This document shows, one piece after another, positions 18,819 to 26,463 of a stretch of DNA of 64,000 nt. A model generated the notes under the pieces. The model worked only from the letters and a program-made list of their open reading frames with translations, made no database searches and was not told the DNA's origin. Source of the DNA: SAR86 cluster bacterium (GTDB lineage Bacteria > Pseudomonadota > Gammaproteobacteria > Magnimaribacterales > Magnimaribacteraceae); assembly GCA_022447065.1 (NCBI GenBank), contig JAKUUM010000001.1:1-64000 (forward strand). Direction: 5' to 3'. Each line of letters begins with the position of its first letter. Positions within the stretch are counted from its first letter, which is position 1. A program made the position numbers and the translations under genes.

Positions 18819-18902
18819 ATGTTGTTAACAGTAAACGGGGAGTCTGTTGAGATTAAAACAGACGCCACAAGAAGGGAACATAGAATAACCAAATGTCTCT
18901 AA
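18819..18902 (+). pseudogene. Possible thiS remnant (sulfur carrier protein start)
   Basis: A 27-codon frame begins ATG TTG TTA and reads MLLTVNGESVEIKTDAT before losing similarity; this looks like the first beta-hairpin of ThiS, the thiamine sulfur-carrier protein (about 66 aa, ending Gly-Gly). In Pseudomonas thiS and thiG lie exactly between rpoH and trmB. Here the body and Gly-Gly tail of ThiS and all of ThiG are absent, and the frame ends inside the trmB start. The reading is a deletion scar. Alternative: a chance match in the trmB leader. A 7-bp inverted repeat (GTCTGTT/AACAGAC, 18842-18863) lies within it. Confidence 0.4.
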
Positions 18903-19591
18903 TTCAAAAAAATGATTATGACCCTCCCAAAAGCTATGTTCTAAGAAAGGGAAGAATTACTAAGGCTCAAAAAAGAGCTCTTACGAATCTTAAAAATCTG
19001 CATGTACTGCCCATAGAAACAAAAAAGATAGATTTCACAAAAGCCTTCACAACGTCCAATAAAACACTTGTAGCAGATGTAGGCTTCGGTTCTGGGGCAA
19101 GTCTTGTATACATGGCAGAAAACTACAGAAACACTAATTTTGTGGGTATAGAATTATATACCCCCGGTATAGGTTCTACTCTTAATCAAATCGAAAACAG
19201 AGGGTTAAACAACCTAAAAATAATAGAATCTGATATAAGAGAACTTTTACAAAATTATATAGAGAATGAAACATTTGATGTTATGGTTTTTTTATATCCA
19301 GATCCATGGCCTAAAAGGAAGCATCACAAGAGAAGACTGTTATCTGAAGACTTTTTGGAGCTTTTACATAAAAAGTTAGTTCCCGAAGGATTGATCTACT
19401 GCAAAACTGATTGGAAAGACTATTACTCTCAAATAAAGAAAGAGTTTTTTTTAAGTAAAGACTGGCAAAAAGAAAATTTAAGATCTCTGCCCTCAGTCCT
19501 TAAATCGTTACCTAAAACAAACTATGAAAAAAAAGCCGTTAGAGAAGGAAGAAAGCCCAGAGAGTTGTTTTATCGAAAGATCTCAATTTAA
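18893..19591 (+). CDS. trmB: tRNA (guanine-N7)-methyltransferase TrmB
   Basis: SAM-dependent enzyme methylating G46 of tRNA, 232 aa. The SAM-binding motif DVGFGSGASL (about 63-72), the NFVGIELY strand end, LYPDPWPKRKHHKRR (catalytic/RNA-binding stretch near 140-154) and the C-terminal TNYEKKAVREGRKPRELFY are diagnostic. Convergent with rdgB, overlapping it by 9 nt at the stops. It sits in the usual Pseudomonas-like order downstream of rpoH, with thiSG missing in between. Confidence 0.95.
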   Translation: MSLIQKNDYDPPKSYVLRKGRITKAQKRALTNLKNLHVLPIETKKIDFTKAFTTSNKTLVADVGFGSGASLVYMAENYRNTNFVGIELYTPGIGSTLNQIENRGLNNLKIIESDIRELLQNYIENETFDVMVFLYPDPWPKRKHHKRRLLSEDFLELLHKKLVPEGLIYCKTDWKDYYSQIKKEFFLSKDWQKENLRSLPSVLKSLPKTNYEKKAVREGRKPRELFYRKISI

Positions 19592-20164
19592 TTGATTCAA
19601 AAGAAGCTTAAATGCGTTAGCCCTATGGCTTATTAAGTTCTTTTGATGGTTCTCTAGCTCTGCCATATGGAGAGAAGACCCCTTAGGGATGAACACGGGG
19701 TCATAGCCAAAACCCATATTACCTTTTATTTCTTTACTTATCTTTCCCTCAAGTAAGCCCTCCGCAATTAAAGGAGGATTGTTTTTGTTTGTTATCAAGA
19801 CCAAGCAGCATTTAAATCTTGCTGTTCTATTTTTCTCTTTAACTTCCTCCATCTCCTTTAACAGCTTATTTATATTTGACGCATCCGTACTTTCTTTAGA
19901 AAATCTTGATGAATGTACCCCAAGTTTCCCCCTTAAGGCATCTACTTCAAGACCTGAATCATCTCCCATGGCAGCTTTTCCCGTTAAGGAGAAAGCATAA
20001 TTTGCTTTAATAAGAGCATTTTCGAAAAAACTTTTTCCTGTTTCTTCAGGAAAGATAACATTTCCATTTCTTGCAATGGGAATAAATTCCAGTCCACTCC
20101 CTTGAGCCAGAGCATTAAATTCTTTCAATTTTCCAGAATTTTGAGTCGCTAAAATTATTTTCAC
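19583..20164 (-). CDS. rdgB: dITP/XTP pyrophosphatase RdgB
   Basis: Ham1-family nucleotide pyrophosphatase (193 aa) that removes dITP and XTP from the nucleotide pool. It starts ATQNSGKLKEF, binding the phosphate chain, and has GDDSGLEVDALRGKLGVHSSRF (split motif, about 67-88), GFGYDPVFIPKG and SHRANAF, all standard. Two bases separate it from metW upstream, so it is the last gene of a metX-metW-rdgB transcript, an order also seen near metX in Pseudomonas. Confidence 0.95.
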   Translation of the reverse strand: MKIILATQNSGKLKEFNALAQGSGLEFIPIARNGNVIFPEETGKSFFENALIKANYAFSLTGKAAMGDDSGLEVDALRGKLGVHSSRFSKESTDASNINKLLKEMEEVKEKNRTARFKCCLVLITNKNNPPLIAEGLLEGKISKEIKGNMGFGYDPVFIPKGSSLHMAELENHQKNLISHRANAFKLLLNQLN

Positions 20165-20166
20165 TA

Positions 20167-20754
20167 TTACCTGGAAAGTCTATATATGACAGCATCTCCT
20201 AAAAGATTAGACCAAGCTGAAAAGAATGAACTTACCTTTCCTTTTGAATTAAGAATTCTTCTTTCTTCAATAACAATACCTAGCTCATCACAAAGAGATT
20301 CAAAGTCGGATATTGTACACAGATGAATATTTGCTGTGTCATACCACTTTTCGGGTAAAGATTCAGTAACTGGCATTCTTCCTTTTAAAAAAACTGTTAA
20401 CCTTGATTTCCAATGGCCAAAATTAGGAATAATAATTATGCAACGGTTACCAATTCTGGTTATTTCTTCAAGGGCTAATTTAGGATTTTTAAGGACCTGT
20501 ATTGTTTGACTTACTAAGACAGTATCAAAACTTTTGTCTGAAAAGTTAGACAATCCTTCATCGATATTCTGTTCGATTACTTCCAGACCTTTTTCTAAAC
20601 AAACCCTAATGTTATCTCTATCTATTTCTACTCCATACCCTTTTACAGATCTGTTCTCCTTGAGGCTTTCTAAGATAGAACCATCCCCGCACCCTAAATC
20701 TAAAAGACTAGAGCCATCCTTAATCCAATTTTCAATTACTAATCGAGTTTTCAT
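20167..20754 (-). CDS. metW: Methionine biosynthesis methyltransferase-like protein MetW
   Basis: SAM-binding class I methyltransferase-fold protein, 195 aa, with LLDLGCGDGSIL (about 17-28) and the family signature GYGVEID and IPNFGHWKSRL. MetW is genetically linked to MetX and is thought to be needed for, or to modulate, homoserine acylation; its own reaction is not settled. The gene starts 1 nt after the metX stop, so both would be governed by the SAM-II-like element upstream of metX. Confidence 0.92.
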   Translation of the reverse strand: MKTRLVIENWIKDGSSLLDLGCGDGSILESLKENRSVKGYGVEIDRDNIRVCLEKGLEVIEQNIDEGLSNFSDKSFDTVLVSQTIQVLKNPKLALEEITRIGNRCIIIIPNFGHWKSRLTVFLKGRMPVTESLPEKWYDTANIHLCTISDFESLCDELGIVIEERRILNSKGKVSSFFSAWSNLLGDAVIYRLSR

Positions 20755-20755
20755 A

Positions 20756-21877
20756 TTAACTGCCTAAAAAAGCTTTAAGGACTTCGACATATCTTTCTTC
20801 AGGAAATAAAAAGGAGTCGTGTCCTAAGGAAGATTCAATTTCTATGTGGCTTACTTTTTTCTTTGCCCCTATGAGAGCATTAGTTATTTCTCTAGATCTA
20901 GAAGGCGAAAACCTCCAATCAGTTGAGAAAGAGAGAACTAAAATTTGGGCAAGAATAGGATTGAAAGCTTCAACTAAATTATCATCAAATTTATCTGCTG
21001 GATCAAAGTAATCCAGAACTTTAGTCATCAAAAGATAGGTGTTAGCATCAAAAGTTTCTGAGAAAACATCTCCTTGGTGTCTCAGATAGCTTTCTACCTG
21101 AAACTCTGCATTAAAACCAAAACTTAATTTGTCTTCTTTTAATTCTCTTCCAAATTTACTCTTCATGGACTCATCTGAAAGATATGTAATGTGCCCAATC
21201 ATTCGAGCTAACCTTAAGCCTCTTTTGGGAACTCTTCCATGCTCCATATAGTTTCCTTCTTGGAAATCTGGGTCAGACGTTATTGCCTGTCTAGCAACTT
21301 CATTAAAAGCAATATTTTGAGCACTTAATTTTGGAGCTGCTGCTATGACACCAGCTTTTTTAACCCTGTCAGGGTAAGCTAAACTCCAATCCAATGCCTG
21401 CATACCACCTAGGCTGCCTCCAATCACGGCATGCCAGGTAGTTATGCCTAAATAGTCAGCAAGTAGTGCCTGGCTATTAGTCCAATCTCTTACAGTTAAA
21501 ACTGGGAAGTGAGGACCATAAATTCTACCCGTTTTCGGGTTGATAGATTTTGGTCCCGTAGTTCCATGACAACCCCCTAAGTTATTAGGGGATACAATAA
21601 AATATTTGTTAGTATTTATGGCTTTGTTAGGACCTATCAAGGAATTCCACCAACCGGGTTTCTCTCCTGAATCTTCATAATAGCCAGCTGCATGATGATT
21701 CCCACTTAAAGCGTGACAAACTAATACCGCATTTGATTTATCGGTATTGAGTTCACCATAAGTTTCGTAGACCATCTCAAAGCCTTTGAGCTGTTTGCCA
21801 CATTCTAGTAATAGAGAATTTTCAAACTTAACTGAGTTTGGTTTAACTATTCCTATCGACGAGTCATTATTTTTCAT
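20756..21877 (-). CDS. metX: Homoserine O-acyltransferase MetX
   Basis: Alpha/beta-hydrolase-fold enzyme (373 aa from the chosen start) that activates homoserine with acetyl-CoA or succinyl-CoA in the first committed step of methionine synthesis. The nucleophile elbow [12 protein letters not shown] and the C-terminal histidine in [11 protein letters not shown] are intact; [11 protein letters not shown] is a family motif. I prefer the ATG at 21877 over the TTG at 21883, which would lie next to the terminator T-run. Whether acetyl or succinyl is used cannot be read securely. The 5' leader carries a SAM-II-like aptamer and an intrinsic terminator, so SAM should repress expression. Confidence 0.93.
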   Translation of the reverse strand: MKNNDSSIGIVKPNSVKFENSLLLECGKQLKGFEMVYETYGELNTDKSNAVLVCHALSGNHHAAGYYEDSGEKPGWWNSLIGPNKAINTNKYFIVSPNNLGGCHGTTGPKSINPKTGRIYGPHFPVLTVRDWTNSQALLADYLGITTWHAVIGGSLGGMQALDWSLAYPDRVKKAGVIAAAPKLSAQNIAFNEVARQAITSDPDFQEGNYMEHGRVPKRGLRLARMIGHITYLSDESMKSKFGRELKEDKLSFGFNAEFQVESYLRHQGDVFSETFDANTYLLMTKVLDYFDPADKFDDNLVEAFNPILAQILVLSFSTDWRFSPSRSREITNALIGAKKKVSHIEIESSLGHDSFLFPEERYVEVLKAFLGS

Positions 21878-21881
21878 AGCC

Positions 21882-21913
21882 AAAAAAAACCTGCCAGCAA
21901 AAGCTAAACAGGT
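21882..21913 (-). terminator. Intrinsic terminator/attenuator in the metX leader
   Basis: Read on the minus strand: ACCTGTTTAGC, loop TTTT, GCTGGCAGGT, then a run of T to 21882. The stem has about ten pairs including two G-U and one bulged U. It lies 11 nt after the SAM-II-like aptamer and only 4 nt before the metX ATG. The 3' arm also contains the only Shine-Dalgarno-like sequence (GGCAGG), so folding could both end transcription and hide the ribosome site. Confidence 0.7.
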
Positions 21914-21924
21914 CTTATTTTATA

Positions 21925-21977
21925 CCCTCTTTAGCCGCATTTATTTAGCACCCGCAAGCTGGTTCAAATCGGTGCTG
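21925..21977 (-). promoter_or_regulatory. SAM-II-type riboswitch aptamer upstream of metX
   Basis: On the minus strand a 6-bp P1 (AGCACC at 21976-21971 with GGTGCT at 21952-21947) encloses GATTTGAACC and AGCTTGC. After P1 come AAATAAATG and then GCGGCTAAAGAGGG. The order of these blocks matches what I recall of the SAM-II (metA motif) aptamer, including the Sargasso Sea metagenomic example. AGCTTGC (21960-21954) can pair with GCGGCT (21938-21933) as the pseudoknot helix, with one bulge. Ligand binding is expected to be S-adenosylmethionine. The placement just before metX is typical. Confidence 0.78.
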
Positions 21978-22043
21978 ACACAATTCTAAGTTATATTTTT
22001 AATAAATCAAATTTTGATCAGATTTCATTTAAAGACTTTGACT

Positions 22044-22619
22044 TTAAAGTCCTATGCTGAAATTCATAGGAAGTCCTGTTTCATAAGACAAGTTTATTAC
22101 CGCTATGTAGAGAAATTGAAGAATTAAAAAAGCAAGTATAGGAGAAAAATCCAACCCACCCATAGGCGGTAAGAAAACCCTAAAAGGTTTACAGATCTGA
22201 TCTGACATTTGTTGAAGCAATCTTATTGCGGGATGAGAATTCCTAGGGGCTACCCAGCTAGTAATAATTCCCAGTATAAGTGCCCACCAAGCAATTCTTA
22301 ATCCCAATAACATAACTGAAAACAATGACCAAGAAAACATAGTAACCAAACTAAATGTCACATTGCCACTTATGCTTATCACGTAAAAACTCAATGCCTG
22401 AAAGAGAATTACTATTATCAGACTAGCTAAATCTATTCCTAATACAGGCTTTACCAGCACCCTTAGCCGTGAGGTCACAATGTCTGCTATTTTTAAAATG
22501 CCCTGAACAATAGGGTTGTAGTAGTCAACTTTTAAAAGCCGAAAGAAAAAAGTAATGAAGACTGCTACAGAAACAATATCTAGAATAGCTTTAAGTAGAA
22601 AGAGAGAAGCTTCAGTCAA
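22044..22619 (-). CDS. yggT: YggT-family membrane protein
   Basis: Integral membrane protein of 191 aa with two YGGT repeats: each has a pair of hydrophobic segments and the sequence around R-Ls-R...KP (residues about 45-60 RLRVLVKPVLG, and about 130-150 QICKPFRVFLPPMGG). The family is conserved next to proC and yggS in many bacteria; its role is unclear, with links to cell shape, osmotic behaviour or cofactor insertion proposed in other organisms. Located 2 nt after proC in a yggS-proC-yggT transcript and upstream of the metX leader. Confidence 0.92.
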   Translation of the reverse strand: MTEASLFLLKAILDIVSVAVFITFFFRLLKVDYYNPIVQGILKIADIVTSRLRVLVKPVLGIDLASLIIVILFQALSFYVISISGNVTFSLVTMFSWSLFSVMLLGLRIAWWALILGIITSWVAPRNSHPAIRLLQQMSDQICKPFRVFLPPMGGLDFSPILAFLILQFLYIAVINLSYETGLPMNFSIGL

Positions 22620-22621
22620 TT

Positions 22622-23440
22622 TTAACTCCTACCCAAAGACTTAGACTTAGTAGTGGCTTCCAATATGGCTTCTACAACAGACCTATTCACTTTCCTTTTG
22701 TTTAATATTTCTAACGCCTTCTCTGTCACCCCACCGGGGGAGGTTACCTTCTCTCTTAACAAAGAAGGACTATCTGAACTTTCTCCTGCTAAAGTAGCAG
22801 AACCCTTGATCATTTCAACAATAAGCTGTTTGGTTAAGTCGGGCTCTAGGTTTAGTCCTTTAGCAACTTCTTGTAAAGCTTCAATCAGATAAAAAATGTA
22901 TGCCGGTCCCGATGATATTAAGGCAGTAAATAAATCAAATGAACTTTCTTCTAACCAACAAGTAACCCCAACTGAATCAAATATAGAAGTAGCAACTTGT
23001 TTATCTTCTTCTTTTATTTGATCATTATTGGTTAAGGCACTTACACCCAGTCCTATGCTGGCAGGGGTATTGGGCATTGCTCTAATTATTTTTATTTTAG
23101 ATTTTAATTTAGATTCAACTGAACTTATCTTAAAGCCTGCCACTATAGAGATTAGTAGGGGTTTTTGTTCAGATATGAGATTAGATAATTCTTCAAGAAC
23201 AGCTTCCACGACATTGGGCTTAACTGCAAGAACAAGGGTAGAAACAGAATTGAGGATATCTTCATTTTTTTTACTTACATTTACGGAGAAATCATTACTT
23301 AACCTTTTTAAATGATCATCTTCAGGAGAGCTGGCGTAAATTTGAGAATTTTTATATCCAGCATTAAGCAAGCCAGAAATAATTGCAGAAGCCATATTTC
23401 CCGCTCCTATGAAGCCTATATTTTTCTCGGTTGGCTTCAT
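22622..23440 (-). CDS. proC: Pyrroline-5-carboxylate reductase ProC
   Basis: Last enzyme of proline synthesis, reducing pyrroline-5-carboxylate with NAD(P)H; 272 aa. N-terminal Rossmann motif IGFIGAGNMASAI (about 8-20), MPNTPASIGLG (about 122-132) and the C-terminal ALISSGPAYIFYLIEAL with GVTEKALE are standard for ProC. The start overlaps the end of yggS by 4 nt. The proC-yggS-yggT grouping is widely conserved. Confidence 0.95.
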   Translation of the reverse strand: MKPTEKNIGFIGAGNMASAIISGLLNAGYKNSQIYASSPEDDHLKRLSNDFSVNVSKKNEDILNSVSTLVLAVKPNVVEAVLEELSNLISEQKPLLISIVAGFKISSVESKLKSKIKIIRAMPNTPASIGLGVSALTNNDQIKEEDKQVATSIFDSVGVTCWLEESSFDLFTALISSGPAYIFYLIEALQEVAKGLNLEPDLTKQLIVEMIKGSATLAGESSDSPSLLREKVTSPGGVTEKALEILNKRKVNRSVVEAILEATTKSKSLGRS

Positions 23441-24114
23441 TTTCTTTGCCCAAAAATACTGGTGCCGATTCTTATCATTGTAGAACCCTCTAAAATTGCT
23501 GCTTTATAATCTCCGGACATGCCCATGGAAAGAGTATCTAATTCAGGGTAACTATCCTTTAAGTTCTCAAAACAGGAGCGAATTTTACCAAACACTCTTC
23601 TTTGTTGTCTGAAATTATTAGTGGCTTTTGGAATAGACATTATTCCTCTTACTTTAAGTTGATCTAGTTTGAGTAGTTCAGATAGAAATCCTTCACAATC
23701 AGAAAGAGGAATCCCAGATTTATTTTTCTCATTATCTGGATTCACTTGAATACAGACGTTTAATTTACCCATATATTGGGGTCTATTTTCATTAAGTTTT
23801 TTCGCAACTTTTAGTCTGTCTAGCGTCTGTACCCACTGAAAGAGAGATGATATTTTCTTTGCCTTTCTACTTTGTACTGAACCTATAAAATGCCAAGTAG
23901 GCGAGGCCTTTAAGCCTTTTATTTTATGTTCAGATTCTTGTAGAAAGTTTTCACCAAAATGCTTTATTCCTAAATTAAATGCTGATTCTATTGAATTAAT
24001 GTCTTGGCTTTTACTGGCCCCTAAAATAATTATATCTTCTGGATTTTTTCCTATTTCGAAACAGGTTTGGCTGAATTCTTTTAGAAAAGATATTGCTTTT
24101 TCCTCTTCAGCCAT
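23437..24114 (-). CDS. yggS: PLP homeostasis protein YggS (PROSC family)
   Basis: Pyridoxal-phosphate-binding single-domain protein of the YggS/PLPBP family, 225 aa. The PLP lysine is in ILGASKSQ (about 31-38), followed by HFGENFLQE, WHFIGSVQSRK and the C-terminal LSMGMSGDYKAAI and RIGTSIFG phosphate-binding segments. These proteins buffer free PLP and influence amino-acid metabolism rather than catalysing a known reaction. It overlaps proC by 4 nt and follows argS after 8 nt. Confidence 0.94.
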   Translation of the reverse strand: MAEEEKAISFLKEFSQTCFEIGKNPEDIIILGASKSQDINSIESAFNLGIKHFGENFLQESEHKIKGLKASPTWHFIGSVQSRKAKKISSLFQWVQTLDRLKVAKKLNENRPQYMGKLNVCIQVNPDNEKNKSGIPLSDCEGFLSELLKLDQLKVRGIMSIPKATNNFRQQRRVFGKIRSCFENLKDSYPELDTLSMGMSGDYKAAILEGSTMIRIGTSIFGQRK

Positions 24115-24122
24115 AAAAATTA

Positions 24123-25880
24123 TTACATGGACTTAGGGGCGCTAATACCCAGTATCTTTAAACCATTAAATATTACTTGTCTTACAGCAGAAAGCATAAG
24201 TAACTTTGCCTGAAGTTCGCTTTCTTCTTCTACCAGAATTTTTTCGCTGTTGTAATAGCTATGAAAAACACCAGCTAGCATTCTAAGGTAGTAACAAACT
24301 AAGTGTGGTTCAAAGTTTTTTTCAGAACGTGCTATCACTTCTGGAAATTGTGATAGCAATCGCTGTATCTCTACCTCTTTTTCTCCTTTAAGAGATTCAA
24401 GGGATTTAACTGCAATAGATTCTTTATACGATCGTTTGCTTTCTTTTAATTTTTGAAAAACACTGCAAATTCTTGCATGTGCATACTGAACATAATAAAG
24501 GGGGTTATCTTTGCTTTCTTCTTTTGCTAAATCTAGATCAAAATCTAAATGTTGGTTTCCCTTCCTATTAATGTAGAAAAATCTAGCTGCCTCTGATGTT
24601 ACTTCTTCAATTAATTCATTCAAGGAAATGAAATCACCACCACGAGTAGACATTGAAACCTTTTTTCCTCCTCTTATCAGATTGGCAAATTGTATAAAAA
24701 CAACTTCAAATTTATTGGTGTCTTCCCCCAAGGCAGCCATTGCTGCTCTTACTCTAGGAAGATATCCATGATGGTCAGCTCCCCAAATATTTATTATTTT
24801 AGTGTAGCCGCGCTTATATTTATTAGCATGGTAAGCAATGTCAGAAGCAAAATAAGTAGTTAATCCATTCTCTCTTTTTACAACTCTATCTTTCTCGTCA
24901 TCAAAGTCAGTTGATCTAAACCAAAGGGCTCCATCCTTTTTATAAATATAATTATTTTTATTTAAAATGCTTATGGCTTCTTCAATTTGAGAAGCTTCAT
25001 TTTTTGAACTGGCGAACATTGATGACTCTTTAAACCAATTAATATGTGCTACACCAAAATCTTTTAAGTCATCTTTTATTGTTTTTAAAATATTATTAAG
25101 TGCGAAAGACTTAATCGTCTCAAATCTCTCGTTTAATACTTCCTTGGATTTAATGATTAGTTTATCAAGATCTTCTTCCTCCAAATCCAGGGAAAGACTA
25201 TTCAAGAGTTCTGTTTCTTCAGCTTTTGAGGGTTTAAAGTCATCCTCTAAGGTCTTGGCCAAAAGCTTAATGTACTTACCTTTGTAACATTTATTTGGGA
25301 AAGTAATTTTATTATTAAATTTTTGTAAATATCGAAACCATACGCTTAAAGCAAGAATATCTACCTGCCTTCCCTGATCATTTACATAGTATTCTTCATC
25401 AACCTCATGCCCGTTTGCCCTGAAAATGTTCGAGAGTGTTGATCCAAAAGCGGCTCCTCTTCCATGGCCAACGTGTAGAGGACCAGTTGGATTGCTGGAA
25501 ACATATTCTATTAATATTTTTTCCTTTTTTAAATTTTTCCCTACTTTAAAACCAAACCTATTCTTTTCTTTACTGATAGTCTCAAGTATTTCTGTTCGCG
25601 AAGCTTGGGAAAGAAAAATATTAATAAATCCCGGTCCTGCAACATCTATCCTTTCAATAAAATCCTGCTTAACTAATTCTTCTAATAGCTTTTCTGCTAT
25701 TTTTTTTGGATCTACTGAAAGTTGCTTAGAGGCAACTAAAGCTAAATTAGAAGAGTAATCACCAAAAGATTTCTCTTTATTCTCTGTTAAATCTATTTTC
25801 AAGCTGGAGAGATCAGTTCTGTATTTTTTTTCTAACCCTTTTAAGCCTTCATTTAAAGCTTTTATTAGTTGTTCTTTCAT
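24123..25880 (-). CDS. argS: Arginyl-tRNA synthetase
   Basis: Class I aminoacyl-tRNA synthetase, 585 aa, charging tRNA-Arg. It shows the N-terminal additional domain, the signature SSNPTGPLHVGHGRGAAFG (HIGH-like, about 130-148), YYVNDQGRQ, the MSTRGGDF segment near 413 in place of a KMSKS motif, and a C-terminal DALR anticodon-binding domain with YAHARICSVF. In Pseudomonas pilT follows yggS at this place; here the synthetase does. efp lies 9 nt upstream. Confidence 0.96.
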   Translation of the reverse strand: MKEQLIKALNEGLKGLEKKYRTDLSSLKIDLTENKEKSFGDYSSNLALVASKQLSVDPKKIAEKLLEELVKQDFIERIDVAGPGFINIFLSQASRTEILETISKEKNRFGFKVGKNLKKEKILIEYVSSNPTGPLHVGHGRGAAFGSTLSNIFRANGHEVDEEYYVNDQGRQVDILALSVWFRYLQKFNNKITFPNKCYKGKYIKLLAKTLEDDFKPSKAEETELLNSLSLDLEEEDLDKLIIKSKEVLNERFETIKSFALNNILKTIKDDLKDFGVAHINWFKESSMFASSKNEASQIEEAISILNKNNYIYKKDGALWFRSTDFDDEKDRVVKRENGLTTYFASDIAYHANKYKRGYTKIINIWGADHHGYLPRVRAAMAALGEDTNKFEVVFIQFANLIRGGKKVSMSTRGGDFISLNELIEEVTSEAARFFYINRKGNQHLDFDLDLAKEESKDNPLYYVQYAHARICSVFQKLKESKRSYKESIAVKSLESLKGEKEVEIQRLLSQFPEVIARSEKNFEPHLVCYYLRMLAGVFHSYYNSEKILVEEESELQAKLLMLSAVRQVIFNGLKILGISAPKSM

Positions 25881-25889
25881 TCGACTAAG

Positions 25890-26453
25890 CTATCTTCTTC
25901 CTTGGTATTCACCATTCCTGGTGTCAACCGTAACAACATCACCTTCAGAAAGAAATAAAGGCACTTTTATATTGGCCCCTGTCTGAAGAGTAGCGGTCTT
26001 GCTTCCTCCTGAGGCAGTGTTTCCCTTTACGCCGGGATCAGTTTGAGTAATTTTTAAATCAACAAAGGTAGGAGGAACAACAGATATGGGGAAATTGTTC
26101 CACAGCAGAACTTTACAGACGTCTTCTTCACTAAGCCAATTCCTGTTTTCACCTATCATATTTTCTGTTATCAACACCTGGTCAAATGTTTCCAGGTCCA
26201 TGAAATACCAATCAGAACCCTCAGTATAAAGATATTGCATTTCGAGCTCATTAACATCTGCAGACTCTAATGATTCGCCTACTTTGCAAGTTTTTTCTCC
26301 AACCCTACCTGAAACAAGATTTCTAAATTTAACTTTACTGAAAGCCTGACCTTTTCCAGGTTTTATAAATTCTTCTTCAATAATTTCACAAGGATCAGAA
26401 TCTATCATTATCTTTAATCCGGGCTTAAAATCGCTAGTTGAATAAGAGACCAA
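25890..26453 (-). CDS. efp: Translation elongation factor P
   Basis: EF-P, 187 aa, which relieves ribosome stalling at consecutive prolines. The modified lysine sits at position 34 in IKPGKGQAF, the form that EpmA/EpmB lysylate in gammaproteobacteria. The KOW-like N-terminal domain and two OB domains are complete, ending DVVTVDTRNGEYQGR. The modification genes epmA and epmB are not in this window. It lies 10 nt downstream of the DUF1295-PSD fusion gene and just upstream of argS, all on the minus strand. Confidence 0.95.
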   Translation of the reverse strand: MVSYSTSDFKPGLKIMIDSDPCEIIEEEFIKPGKGQAFSKVKFRNLVSGRVGEKTCKVGESLESADVNELEMQYLYTEGSDWYFMDLETFDQVLITENMIGENRNWLSEEDVCKVLLWNNFPISVVPPTFVDLKITQTDPGVKGNTASGGSKTATLQTGANIKVPLFLSEGDVVTVDTRNGEYQGRR

Positions 26454-26463
26454 TTATTACCTT

